Assembly: GCF_034422975.1 (NCBI RefSeq)
Contig: NZ_CP139873.1
Span: forward strand, 1,736,001-1,800,000
DNA: 64,000 nt
Source: Idiomarina sp. PL1-037
GTDB taxonomy: Bacteria; Pseudomonadota; Gammaproteobacteria; Enterobacterales; Alteromonadaceae
Direction: 5' to 3'
This document shows positions 1 to 9,057 of the stretch, one piece after another; positions within the stretch are counted from its first letter, which is position 1; each line of letters begins with the position of its first letter. The position numbers were made by a program, and so were the translations under genes. The notes beneath the pieces are model-generated. The model ran no database searches, was not told the DNA's origin, and saw nothing but the letters and a program-made list of their open reading frames with translations.

Positions 1-691
1 ATGACAAAGCCTTGTAAAAGCCAAGTAATTGCCTCTCGAATAAACTGGGGATCATTCTGAAATCTGGAATTAGCGCAAATTTATCGCCATGCAAACGGTA
101 AATATTGATGTGTTTAGTTTTCAAAAATGCCGAAGCCCAGTCACTAAATTCACGCAGTAACGCATCACCAAATTCTAAACCGCAGAAGTCGGCGTAACTT
201 CGAAACTTACGGATATCCAGTACAGCCAGGCATTGAGCCCCTACCTGTTTAAGGTCGTTGAGCAAGTCTATTCGGGTAGGAAGAGCAGTTACCTGATCAA
301 AGCGGGCTTCCTGTAATAGTTCATCCAGATGAATCTCTCGTGAGATATCCTGAAACAACAATATTTGCTCAGCTAAAAGGCCATCCGTTTCGTATAAAGG
401 AATTGCAATACAGCGACACCAGCGCCTGCGATTGGTACTTGTCAGGCAAAGTCGTCCATTCCAGACTTCACCATTAGCGGCAGCTTCGTTTATCTCACCA
501 GTTACATCGTTGCGGCTATCAATGTGGAGAAACTCAGAAAATGCGGTTGTGCGCTTTAGGTAGTGAACCCCTAACAATTTATGCAGAGATTCACTCATCC
601 AGCGAATATTACCGTCCGGCGACAAGCGTGCACATATTGCAGCAGACTCTAACGTATTTATATACTGCTTTAATAAAAATGGATTACGCAT
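1..691 (-). CDS. PAS plus degenerate GGDEF domain signalling protein, C-terminus cut by window edge
   Basis: An open frame runs from ATG at 691 to the left edge (about 230 codons seen). Its first half resembles a PAS sensor domain (segment ending in LLFQDISRE), followed by a GGDEF-type domain with DQVTALPTR, where active cyclases have DxLTGLPNR, and the signature position reads RLHGDKF instead of R-GGDEF. The signature is degenerate, so cyclase activity is unlikely; in this family a degenerate GGDEF often regulates a C-terminal EAL phosphodiesterase, which would lie outside the window. ATG at 691 is preceded by GAGCGG; upstream TTG codons are possible alternatives. The domain reading is direct; the EAL is inference. 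Confidence 0.75.
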   Translation of the reverse strand, partial: MRNPFLLKQYINTLESAAICARLSPDGNIRWMSESLHKLLGVHYLKRTTAFSEFLHIDSRNDVTGEINEAAANGEVWNGRLCLTSTNRRRWCRCIAIPLYETDGLLAEQILLFQDISREIHLDELLQEARFDQVTALPTRIDLLNDLKQVGAQCLAVLDIRKFRSYADFCGLEFGDALLREFSDWASAFLKTKHINIYRLHGDKFALIPDFRMIPSLFERQLLGFYKALS

Positions 692-790
692 CAATGCCCG
701 CTCAGTCAACGTCAACAAATTAAATGTTACTTTTTTGTAATGTACCGAATCTATTCCGATAATGACAGCCTGTTACAACAGATATTTACA

Positions 791-1309
791 TCAAAACCTG
801 TAGGTTACGCCTATGTTTAATGCATTAATTGTGTATTCGTCTTTATCAATCAACTTTATCCAGTCAATAAAGTAAGTTGTTCTGGGGTTATGATCGTACT
901 GAACCCCGCCGCCGTAGCTGATACTATTGAGCGTTGTATCTTCACCCCCTACCGTAAACTTCCCGCGCGAAAAGCCACCGGTAAGATACAAAGCGACATC
1001 AGGAGACAAATATAAACGAGGTTTAGCCAAAATACTGGCCGTGTAATCGGTTTCAAATTTGATGCCGTTATCACTGCTGCTGTGTACGCCGAAACCGTAG
1101 CGTGCTTCTGCAGAAAGGCTGTTGCTGTACCGGTAGCCTAACATCAGGTTAATCACATGAGGGGTAAATGACGGAGCGCCCTCAAGCTCGGTATCAACAT
1201 TCAGCTGAGCTAGAGATGCAGCGCCGTAATAGCCGCTGTCCTGCGCCTGGGCAAACACACTGAAAAATAAAAGCGTACTACCACATAAAACAGCGTTCAA
1301 AAACTTCAT
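791..1309 (-). CDS. small outer-membrane beta-barrel protein
   Basis: A 172-residue protein with a clear signal peptide (hydrophobic residues 5-20, cleavage near AQAQD) and alternating-hydrophobicity strands through to a C-terminal YRF, the terminal aromatic residue recognised by the BAM machinery. Size and pattern fit the OmpA/opacity-type eight-strand barrel superfamily. It stands alone between a signalling gene and the MBL hydrolase, both transcribed in the same direction but with gaps. No specific substrate can be assigned. Confidence 0.8.
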   Translation of the reverse strand: MKFLNAVLCGSTLLFFSVFAQAQDSGYYGAASLAQLNVDTELEGAPSFTPHVINLMLGYRYSNSLSAEARYGFGVHSSSDNGIKFETDYTASILAKPRLYLSPDVALYLTGGFSRGKFTVGGEDTTLNSISYGGGVQYDHNPRTTYFIDWIKLIDKDEYTINALNIGVTYRF

Positions 1310-1363
1310 GCGACTTCCTTATTAATCTGATAATCCTGAGTGAAGGTAGTTTAGCAGACTCTG

Positions 1364-2722
1364 TTACAGGTGATATACCCCTTGGTAATCAGCAACATCG
1401 ACATTGTAAGTGGTGTTCTGCATTAAATAGTCACGGAAGGTTTCCAGTGCATCTAACTCGCCATGTACCAATTGAATTGGAGTACTTGGTTTTAAACTGG
1501 ATTGTTCTAGCCAGCCAGCAATTTCTTGATAATCTGCATGTCCTGACAATCCTTCTAAAGAACGGACCCGAGCTTTTACCGGTAACCATTGGCCATGCAG
1601 CTTTATCGACTCCACCCCCTGCAGCATTTTAGCACCACGAGTCCCTCCGGCCTGGTGTCCGCTGAATAAAACCGTCGCACGATGATCACTCAACCAGCGT
1701 TTAAAGTGGTGCAGAATTCTTCCGCCTGTCGCCATACCGCTGCCTGCAATAATAATGTGAGGCCCCGACTGAGACGCAATAGCTTTTGATTCATCGACAG
1801 AACGTGTGTACTCGACTCTTGAAAAGGTTCGGGAACAATCTGAGTCCGTCAGTTTGTGAATACTATGGAAACGCTGGTAAAGCCCTGAAACGTTAATAGC
1901 CATAGGAGAATCTAAATAGATAGGTTGCTTAGGTGCCCGCCCCTCATCCATCAATTTAACTAACAGATATTGCAGCAGTTGTGCTCTGCCGACTGAAAAG
2001 CTCGGAATTAACAAGACACCGCCGGACTGAGCCGTCTCATTGACCACTTCTGCCAGCTGTTCTTCCGCATTTTCGGTTTTAGCATGAAGCCGATTGCCAT
2101 AAGTTGACTCAAGCAGTAGCAAGTCCAAATCCGGCAGCGGTTCGGGTGGATACATCATAATATCCTGCGGACGCCCGATATCACCGGAAAAGCCAACACG
2201 CTTACCTTCGGCTTCAATAACAACGCTTGAAGCCCCCAGAATATGACCGACTGGCTGCAAAGTCACTTTAATATCGCCAATCTCAAATTGCTGATGAAAC
2301 TCAACGCCCTGAAGCAGCCGTATGGCTGACTTTGCCATTGCTTCATCATACAAAGGTTCTGGTTTTTCATGGCGGCTTAGCTTATGTTTGCCAAGGTATT
2401 TCGCATCTTCTTCCTGAATTCTTCCGCTATCTGCCCACAGGATATCGCACAAACCAGATGTTGCATGATGTGCGAAAACAGGCCCCCGGAACCCTTCTTT
2501 ATAGAGCACCGGAACAAACCCCGAATGATCAAGATGAGCATGAGTCAATACGACACCGTCGACCTGATTAATACCCATTGGCAAAGGCTGCCAATTACGC
2601 CGCCGCAACCACTTATAGCCTTGAAAAAGACCGCAGTCTATTAGAATTCGGGTTGATTCTGTTTCAACTAAATATTTGGAACCGGTAACCGTTTCCGCAC
2701 CACCTAAAAATACGATTCTCAT
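1364..2722 (-). CDS. metallo-beta-lactamase/beta-CASP hydrolase, RNA-exonuclease type
   Basis: A 452-residue protein of the MBL-fold RNA-metabolising family. The metal site HAHLDH is at residues 61-66, later metal ligands lie in the GHILGASS and FSGDIG segments, and the beta-CASP part holds SFSVGRAQLLQ, GSGMATGGR and LSGHAD. The family (YSH1/CPSF73-like and bacterial relatives) includes zinc-dependent endo/exoribonucleases, so an RNA processing role is likely but the substrate is unknown. Length is normal for the bacterial members. It is monocistronic and divergent from aidB, with 133 bp between the two start codons. Confidence 0.85.
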   Translation of the reverse strand: MRIVFLGGAETVTGSKYLVETESTRILIDCGLFQGYKWLRRRNWQPLPMGINQVDGVVLTHAHLDHSGFVPVLYKEGFRGPVFAHHATSGLCDILWADSGRIQEEDAKYLGKHKLSRHEKPEPLYDEAMAKSAIRLLQGVEFHQQFEIGDIKVTLQPVGHILGASSVVIEAEGKRVGFSGDIGRPQDIMMYPPEPLPDLDLLLLESTYGNRLHAKTENAEEQLAEVVNETAQSGGVLLIPSFSVGRAQLLQYLLVKLMDEGRAPKQPIYLDSPMAINVSGLYQRFHSIHKLTDSDCSRTFSRVEYTRSVDESKAIASQSGPHIIIAGSGMATGGRILHHFKRWLSDHRATVLFSGHQAGGTRGAKMLQGVESIKLHGQWLPVKARVRSLEGLSGHADYQEIAGWLEQSSLKPSTPIQLVHGELDALETFRDYLMQNTTYNVDVADYQGVYHL

Positions 2723-2855
2723 TGCGTGTCCTTATTTAAACCGACAACAAAGTATCTCACTTCACTGTCGTAGAAAAATAGACGAAAGACAACTATTCGT
2801 GCATTGACGATCATGAATAATCTTGCTTCACTCAATTGAGACAAGGAGCAAGAAC

Positions 2856-4535
2856 ATGACTCAGAAATACCCCCGAGCCGATCAGTTTATGGCCAGCACC
2901 CACCAGGTTGAGAATCAGCCACCGGCGCTGGAAAACTATAATCTTTACCTGGCTGATAAAGCATTACGAAAAGCCGTTGAGCGCGAAGGTGCCAGCTGGG
3001 CTTATTCCGATCTTATTGCCTTTGGCGAACTGGCTGGTAAGGCTGACAGTATCGAACAGGGGTTTCAGGCAAACAATCACCAGCCTGAACTGAGAACCCA
3101 TGACCGTTACGGACACCGTATCGATCTCATCGATTTTCACCCAAGCTATCACCAGCTTATGTCGACAGCCATTGAGCATGGCCTACATGCAAGCCCTTGG
3201 AGCGAACCTAAATTAGGGGCTCATGTTGCACGTGCGGCAAAATACTATCTACACACTCAGGTAGAAGCCTCTCATGGCTGCCCTATTACCATGACCTTTG
3301 CCTCTATACCCGCACTAAGGCACCAACCCGATTTGTTCAAAGAGTGGGGACCCAAAATTACCGCCAGACATTACGACCCCAGGAACATTCCTCATACCGA
3401 AAAAAATGCTGTGACCATTGGTATGGCAATGACCGAAAAACAAGGGGGCTCTGATGTCCGGCTGAATAGCACCCGCGCTTACCCAATAGACAAAGAAGGT
3501 TCAGGACAGGCTTACGAATTGGTCGGTCACAAATGGTTTGTGTCAGCACCAATGTGCGATGCTTTTCTGGTGCTTGCTCAAACAACCAGCGGGTTATCCT
3601 GCTTTCTGGTGCCGCGCTGGCGGCCAGAAGGCTCAAAGAATCCAATTCAGATTCAACAGCTGAAAAAAAAAATGGGGAACGCGGCCAATGCCTCCAGCGA
3701 AACTGAGTTAAGAGGTGCGCTGGCCTGGATGGTAGGTCAAGAAGGCAAAGGCGTTCGTACTATTATAGAAATGGTGGCAACTACCCGCTATGACTGCATG
3801 ATTGGTTCCTCCTCCGGCATGCGACAAGCCGTGGTTCAGGCCATTCACCACGCCAGCCACCGCGAAGCTTTTGGCACTAAATTAAGTGAACAGCCGCTAA
3901 TGCAAAATTTGCTGGCGGACTTAGCCATTGAAAGCGAAGCCGCCATGACTTACATGATGCGCATAGCGCGAGCGATGGATAACCAGGACGACGAGCATGA
4001 AAAGCTGTTATCCCGTATTGCCACGCCTATAGGCAAATACTGGATTTGTAAACGCACACCGAATCATGCTTATGAGGCTATGGAAGTGATTGGCGGTAGT
4101 GGCGTTATGGAAAACCACATTATGCCGAGACTGTTCAGAGAGTCGCCGGTCAACGCCATATGGGAAGGCAGCGGTAATATTCAATGTCTGGATGTTCTCA
4201 GAGCAATAGAAAAACAACCAGAAGTTCTCGATGTTTATTTTGCCGAACTACAGCGGGCACAAGGTGCAGATAAACGACTCGATCAGTTTATTATGCGGTT
4301 GAAAAGTGAGTTTACGGACAGGAATATGCTCCAGTACCGTGCACGCTCTATAACGGATAATATGGCCGTTGGGTTACAAGCCGCTTTATTAGTTCAACAT
4401 GCCAGCACCGACGTTGCCGATGCGTTTTGTGCCAGCCGTTTAGCAGCCAATACCGGACTTAACTACGGCACATTACCCACAGGGCTTAATTGTGCTGCAA
4501 TTGTCGAAACGGCCTCACCAGCAGACGCACAATAA
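2856..4535 (+). CDS. aidB: AidB-like acyl-CoA dehydrogenase family flavoprotein
   Basis: A 559-residue acyl-CoA-dehydrogenase-fold protein. N-terminal ALENYNLY, the FAD segment with GMAMTEKQGGSDVR and the C-terminal EVIGGSGVMEN and REaPvNaIWEG-like stretch are characteristic of AidB, the adaptive-response flavoprotein that binds DNA and is thought to limit alkylation damage. E. coli AidB is 541 residues, so length agrees. I set the start at ATG 2856 because AAGGAG (2844-2849) precedes it; an in-frame TTG at 2823 is less likely. No ada gene is adjacent and I see no Ada-box, so regulation is unknown. Other ACAD activities cannot be excluded. Confidence 0.85.
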   Translation: MTQKYPRADQFMASTHQVENQPPALENYNLYLADKALRKAVEREGASWAYSDLIAFGELAGKADSIEQGFQANNHQPELRTHDRYGHRIDLIDFHPSYHQLMSTAIEHGLHASPWSEPKLGAHVARAAKYYLHTQVEASHGCPITMTFASIPALRHQPDLFKEWGPKITARHYDPRNIPHTEKNAVTIGMAMTEKQGGSDVRLNSTRAYPIDKEGSGQAYELVGHKWFVSAPMCDAFLVLAQTTSGLSCFLVPRWRPEGSKNPIQIQQLKKKMGNAANASSETELRGALAWMVGQEGKGVRTIIEMVATTRYDCMIGSSSGMRQAVVQAIHHASHREAFGTKLSEQPLMQNLLADLAIESEAAMTYMMRIARAMDNQDDEHEKLLSRIATPIGKYWICKRTPNHAYEAMEVIGGSGVMENHIMPRLFRESPVNAIWEGSGNIQCLDVLRAIEKQPEVLDVYFAELQRAQGADKRLDQFIMRLKSEFTDRNMLQYRARSITDNMAVGLQAALLVQHASTDVADAFCASRLAANTGLNYGTLPTGLNCAAIVETASPADAQ

Positions 4536-4608
4536 ACTCGCAAGCTACACCTAAACTTCTTTAGAGCAGACCTTAGGCGACAATAAAAGTGAATTAGTCT
4601 TCATTACA

Positions 4609-5511
4609 TTAACTAGTCAGCACTACCGCGTTTTTACCTTCGCTCTTTGCCTGATACATGGCTTTGTCTGCCCGGGCCATAATGCCTTCAATGGTGTAAT
4701 GCTCTGAAGGTTTATCGCATTGACAAAGGCCGATAGACAGCGTGACAGGTAACTCGGCATGCCCTATTCCACTCACTAACTGGCAACGTAAACGGTGCAT
4801 CATGAGTCTGGCGTCTTCAGCGGAAATCATAGGGTGAATGGTAGCGAACTCGTCACCACCAATACGAGCAACATAATCGGTATGCCGACTGTGTAAACGA
4901 GTTAACTCGGCAATTTTTTGCAATACGATGTCACCAAAGTGATGCCCATGTTCATCGTTTATTTCTTTAAAGTCGTCCAAATCGATAAAACTCACAGCAA
5001 AGGGCGTACCATGAGTTTCCAACTGATTTATCTCATCTTGTAATTGCGCAGTAAACGCTCGCCGGTTCATTATTCCGGTTAAGTGATCGGTAAGAGCCTG
5101 ACGCTTTTCAAACTCCAGTTCGAGACGAATTTTATCTTCTGCTTTTTTTTGCAGAGTGTAATCCCGCACTACGGCGATACCATACAACTGGCTCTCGATA
5201 TCCAGTTGATTCAGCATGATATCGACATAAAAAGTTGAACCATCCCGGCGAATTGCGGGGAAAATCAAACCATTCCCCATAGAGCGCCTGCCCGGGTACT
5301 TAAAAAACGTTTTTAAGTGCTGGTCATGCTTTTCACGCATCCCTTCAGGTAACAGTTCATTAAGATGCAGTTCAAGCATAGATGACGAGGAATAGCGAAA
5401 CATTGTCGCGGCAGCCTGGTTAACACCAACTATGAGCCCTTGAGAGCTAATAACTATTGCGCCGTCCGGTATGACTTCAAGGAACTCAATAAAGGTTTGT
5501 TTTACTTTCAC
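4609..5511 (-). CDS. PAS-GGDEF diguanylate cyclase
   Basis: Soluble protein with an N-terminal PAS domain and a C-terminal GGDEF domain (DHLTGIMNRRAF, active signature ARIGGDEF). An RxxD inhibitory site (RHTD) lies five residues before the signature, so both c-di-GMP synthesis from GTP and product inhibition are expected. Two GTG starts are possible: 5601, overlapping the upstream gene by 62 nt, or 5511, preceded by GGAG and giving 300 residues that begin right at the PAS domain; I prefer 5511. It is the last gene of a chemoreceptor - DUF6436 - cyclase operon, which suggests linked control of motility and c-di-GMP. Confidence 0.85.
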   Translation of the reverse strand: MKVKQTFIEFLEVIPDGAIVISSQGLIVGVNQAAATMFRYSSSSMLELHLNELLPEGMREKHDQHLKTFFKYPGRRSMGNGLIFPAIRRDGSTFYVDIMLNQLDIESQLYGIAVVRDYTLQKKAEDKIRLELEFEKRQALTDHLTGIMNRRAFTAQLQDEINQLETHGTPFAVSFIDLDDFKEINDEHGHHFGDIVLQKIAELTRLHSRHTDYVARIGGDEFATIHPMISAEDARLMMHRLRCQLVSGIGHAELPVTLSIGLCQCDKPSEHYTIEGIMARADKAMYQAKSEGKNAVVLTS

Positions 5512-5539
5512 TGTTATGTGGCTCCACTGTTCTGCCGCA

Positions 5540-6091
5540 TTAAACTTTGCAATAACACCCTTTTGCAACGGTATTAACCCATTTAGGAGCCGCTGATTCA
5601 CCCGAAACGGAAGGTATCAGCTCTTCTACAAAGCTACTATCAGTAGTACAAAAAGCACCATCGGCGTATGGACCAATGTAAATCAGCTTTGATGATTTAT
5701 TGAACATGATAATCGCTGGAGTTGCCGGAACGAAGTCCTTTAAGGTTGGATATTGATCGATATCAATAAGGCGGTTTTCTCCTTCATATTCCGCAACCTT
5801 TCTTTTTACGCTGGCCATATGTCCGGATGAGCGCCAGTTACAAGAGCAATCCTCAGAAGTTACGTGAAAAACGCTGCTAATAAGGGGGTAACCCAGACGC
5901 GTGAGCTCAGCCAATAGCTGCGGTTCCAGCTTTTCGCTATTGCTAAGCTCCAGTAACTCACCTTTTTCATCAAACCAGACCAGCCGCTGCTCAAGTAAAT
6001 AACTGATCCCCAGAAGCACCAGCCCAAACCAGGCCACAACAACGGCAATAAGCCAACGGGAACGAGCCTTACCTGATTTCATGACTGACAA
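5540..6091 (-). CDS. DUF6436-like membrane-anchored thioredoxin-fold protein
   Basis: A 183-residue protein with one N-terminal membrane helix (about residues 12-32) and a periplasmic-type domain with a CSC motif in SEDCSCNW, a TPAIIMF strand like the cis-Pro strand of thioredoxin folds (ATPA), and a C-terminal CYC. This resembles DUF6436 proteins of Alteromonadales. It overlaps the end of the chemoreceptor gene by 23 nt, so the two are translationally coupled. A redox or sensor function is possible, but none is established. Confidence 0.7.
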   Translation of the reverse strand: MSVMKSGKARSRWLIAVVVAWFGLVLLGISYLLEQRLVWFDEKGELLELSNSEKLEPQLLAELTRLGYPLISSVFHVTSEDCSCNWRSSGHMASVKRKVAEYEGENRLIDIDQYPTLKDFVPATPAIIMFNKSSKLIYIGPYADGAFCTTDSSFVEELIPSVSGESAAPKWVNTVAKGCYCKV

Positions 6092-7568
6092 TGAAGCGCC
6101 CTACTTCCAAGTCTAATTCCGCTGAAGCCGCTTTTAACGAATCGGAGTTTTCCTGGCCGCTAAGCAACAATTGAGTTTCTGCTTGTGACAATTCTCGCAT
6201 TGTTTGCGCAGACTTCGAAATATCTTCACTTGCGCTTCGTTGTTGTTCAGTTGCAGAGGCAATCGCAATAACCTGTTGAGAAACCTCTTTTATACGCTCG
6301 GCAACTTCTCTCATCGATTCTCCCGACTCATCAGAATATCGCACCGCATCATCAATTTGCTTAACACAAGCTTCCATTGAATTTACTGCCTCGGCAACCT
6401 CGGCTATTATGCTTTGACTTATGAGACTAATCTCCTCTGCGTTTTTTGCCGTTGTCGCTGCCAACGACCTGACTTCGTCGGCAACCACGGCAAACCCACG
6501 GCCTTCTTCCCCAGCTCTGGCAGCTTCAATTGCGGCATTAAGCGCCAGTAAGTTCGTCTGCTTAGCAATATTATTTATCGCCTCAACAACATCTGAAATT
6601 TGATGACACTGGCTGTCCAAAGTGCTCAACTTTTTATTGGTTTCCAAAACATTAGATTTTAATGAGCCAATAGCGTCGGCTGCTGTCCTAGCTACGCTGT
6701 CAGCATGCTCGGAACCGCCTATAGACTCTTCGGCTGACGTTTTCACCTCCGCTGTCTGTGAGGCTATATGGCTTATCGTTACGGTCATTTGTTCAATGGC
6801 ACTCGCAATACGATCCACTTCACGGGATGTATGCTTTCGACTACCAACTAACTCTGTCGTTTGATGAGAAAGTTTACCTGTAACGCCCTGAACTTCTTCC
6901 GCCAGACTCCGGGTACTTCTGATATTTTTTCGAAATTGCTGGATAAGCTTTCGAAAAGCCACAATTTCATTCGTTTCACCCTGAATTTCTACAGATAAAT
7001 CTAACGTGTCAGACTCTTTAACAATATTATCAATACTGTCACGCAAAACCTGAGCGCTGTTAGCTTCAGAGTCACTCTGTTTAGCGATCACACAAAGCAC
7101 GGCGCCTTCGGCTATGGCAAATCCCGCATGGATAGCTAAAATACCGAGAGTGACGTAGCCTTCAGCAAAAATATAAACGTCTGCACCGCTAGATTGCAGA
7201 ATAAAGAAGAGGATATGATGCACTGCAACTACAGCAACGCTGGTGACCACAATAGTCCAATCGCGATAATAAATTAGAAAAGCCATCACCACAAAAATTT
7301 CAAAATGCATTTCGACCAAACCCATAGTCTGATCGATATGAACCGCAGTTATTAGCTGAACTGCCGCGGCAATAACATGATGCGTTAACTTTCTTTGACC
7401 GGCTATACGAATTAAGAATAAAGGCAAAGCAACAATAAGTAACGAAAGCAATACGGGTAAAAACCAGTCATTGGTATAGGAGGCAATCAAGAGCGTAATT
7501 AAGAACTGAACAATCAGGACGCCGATGAAAACTCGGTTGGCCGAGTTAACCCAGGGACGGTAAAACAT
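6069..7568 (-). CDS. methyl-accepting chemotaxis protein with polytopic N-terminal sensor
   Basis: A 499-residue chemoreceptor. Residues about 20-165 form roughly six membrane helices rather than a periplasmic ligand pocket, followed by a helical linker and a full signalling domain with the invariant hairpin NLLALNAAIEAARAGEEGRG near residues 343-362. Such receptors sense membrane or internal signals and control CheA through CheW. AGAGG lies 7 nt before ATG 7568. It is the first gene of the operon with the DUF6436 protein and the diguanylate cyclase. Confidence 0.9.
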   Translation of the reverse strand: MFYRPWVNSANRVFIGVLIVQFLITLLIASYTNDWFLPVLLSLLIVALPLFLIRIAGQRKLTHHVIAAAVQLITAVHIDQTMGLVEMHFEIFVVMAFLIYYRDWTIVVTSVAVVAVHHILFFILQSSGADVYIFAEGYVTLGILAIHAGFAIAEGAVLCVIAKQSDSEANSAQVLRDSIDNIVKESDTLDLSVEIQGETNEIVAFRKLIQQFRKNIRSTRSLAEEVQGVTGKLSHQTTELVGSRKHTSREVDRIASAIEQMTVTISHIASQTAEVKTSAEESIGGSEHADSVARTAADAIGSLKSNVLETNKKLSTLDSQCHQISDVVEAINNIAKQTNLLALNAAIEAARAGEEGRGFAVVADEVRSLAATTAKNAEEISLISQSIIAEVAEAVNSMEACVKQIDDAVRYSDESGESMREVAERIKEVSQQVIAIASATEQQRSASEDISKSAQTMRELSQAETQLLLSGQENSDSLKAASAELDLEVGRFIVSHEIR

Positions 7569-7694
7569 GTAATTTCCTCTAAAAAAGCTGAATGAGGGCT
7601 AAAAGCGGCAGGAATAATGCGCTCACTTTTTCAGCAAATCAAGAAAAACTTCCACTATTACGCTTTTTTCTAAATAAAGGTTTAGTCTCGTTTG

Positions 7695-7703
7695 TGATAT
7701 AAT
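7695..7703 (+). promoter_or_regulatory. extended -10 promoter of rhlE
   Basis: TGATATAAT is a consensus extended -10 (TGnTATAAT), ending 53 bp before the rhlE start. No good -35 is seen 17 bp upstream, as expected for extended -10 promoters. The short leader contains a small GC hairpin (GCCGC/GCGGC). Confidence 0.6.
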
Positions 7704-7756
7704 GCAGAAAAGCCGCACATTAGCGCGGCATCTACTATCATAATTCCCGGAGCTTC

Positions 7757-9007
7757 ATGTCCACAGAACAAAACTCACCCTCATTCCAGTCACTCGGATT
7801 GAGCGACGATATTTTACGAGCCGTTAGTGAATGCGGTTACACCACCCCAACACCAATTCAACAGCAAGCCATTCCGACCGTTATGGCCGGCCACGACTTA
7901 TTAGCCGCAGCACAAACGGGAACCGGTAAAACGGCGGGTTTTACGCTCCCTTTGCTGCACAGGTTGTCGCAAACGAAGGCTGACGGAAAGCCTGTTATTA
8001 AGGCCTTGATCCTCACGCCAACCAGAGAGCTGGCGGCACAGGTTGAAGACAATTTGAATACCTACGCAAAATATACCGGTCTTAAGTCCCTGGTGATTTT
8101 TGGTGGCGTGGGTATTAATCCACAAATTGATGCCTTGCGTCGTGGTGTCGATATTCTTGTTGCGACACCCGGCCGTTTGCTGGATCACAGCCGTCAGGGA
8201 ACCGTTGATTTAAGTAAAATTGATGTACTGATTCTGGACGAAGCTGACCGCATGCTGGATATGGGCTTTATTCATGACATTAAAAAAGTCATGAAGCTCA
8301 TTCCTGAAAAGCGCCAGACGCTGTTGTTTTCTGCAACCTTCTCAAGCGAGATAAAAGCATTAGCGCAACAATTTATGCAACAGCCAAAATTGGTTGAAGT
8401 TGCGCGTCAGAATGCAGCAGCAGATACTATACAACAGCGGGTTTACCCGGTTGATAAAAAACGTAAAAGAGAGTTAATAAGCTATTTAATCGGCAGCCGT
8501 AACTGGCGACAGGTATTGATTTTCACCCGTACAAAACACGGTGCCAACAGGTTGGCTACACAGTTAAGTGATGATGGTTTACCAGCTATGGCCATTCACG
8601 GAAATAAAAGCCAGGGCGCAAGAACGAAGGCTTTATCACAATTTAAAGCCGGTAAGTTGCGGGTTCTGGTAGCAACGGATATCGCTGCACGTGGCATTGA
8701 TATTGATGAATTACCGCACGTTATCAACTTTGAACTGCCTCAGGTTGCTGAAGACTACGTACACCGTATTGGCCGTACCGGCCGTGCAGGAAGTGAAGGT
8801 GAAGCGGCGTCTTTAGTCTGTGTTGATGAGCATAAATTGCTGCGCGATATAGAAAAACTGACTAAAAATGAGATACCGAAGGAAGTTATTCCGGGTTTTG
8901 AACCAGACCCCAACATAAAGCCGGAGCCGATTCAGAAGCCTCGTACGGGGCGTCCTCAAAACTCTCGTCGTGCGCCTCGCCAGAAGCGCCCGGACACACG
9001 ACGTTAA
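7757..9007 (+). CDS. rhlE: ATP-dependent RNA helicase, RhlE type
   Basis: A 416-residue DEAD-box helicase. Visible motifs are Q (TPTPIQQQ), I (AQTGTGKT, residues 52-59), Ia (PTRELAAQ), II (DEAD, 161-164), III (SAT), IV-V, and VI (HRIGRTGR), followed by a short basic tail ending RRAPRQKRPDTRR. The N-terminus (FxSLGLSxDILRAV) matches RhlE, which remodels RNA in ribosome assembly and mRNA turnover. The gene is monocistronic, convergent with the M14 peptidase, and preceded by an extended -10 promoter. Confidence 0.9.
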   Translation: MSTEQNSPSFQSLGLSDDILRAVSECGYTTPTPIQQQAIPTVMAGHDLLAAAQTGTGKTAGFTLPLLHRLSQTKADGKPVIKALILTPTRELAAQVEDNLNTYAKYTGLKSLVIFGGVGINPQIDALRRGVDILVATPGRLLDHSRQGTVDLSKIDVLILDEADRMLDMGFIHDIKKVMKLIPEKRQTLLFSATFSSEIKALAQQFMQQPKLVEVARQNAAADTIQQRVYPVDKKRKRELISYLIGSRNWRQVLIFTRTKHGANRLATQLSDDGLPAMAIHGNKSQGARTKALSQFKAGKLRVLVATDIAARGIDIDELPHVINFELPQVAEDYVHRIGRTGRAGSEGEAASLVCVDEHKLLRDIEKLTKNEIPKEVIPGFEPDPNIKPEPIQKPRTGRPQNSRRAPRQKRPDTRR

Positions 9008-9024
9008 TTATACCGCTGACCAGC

Positions 9025-9057
9025 AGGACCGGACTTTACTTTAAGAAGTCCAGTCCT
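9025..9057. terminator. hairpin between convergent rhlE and M14 peptidase genes
   Basis: Arms AGGAC-c-GGACTT (9025-9036) and AAGTCC-a-GTCCT (9046-9057) pair with one mismatch. The hairpin overlaps the last codons of the minus-strand gene. There is no clear T tract, so it may act as a barrier in both directions or stabilise 3' ends. Confidence 0.45.

Noticed and set aside
541..723. Plus-strand open frame of 60 codons
   Set aside because: It lies opposite the truncated PAS/GGDEF gene, has no ribosome site and no recognisable content.
2823..2855. TTG start adding 11 residues to aidB
   Set aside because: AAGGAG is positioned for ATG 2856, not for the TTG.
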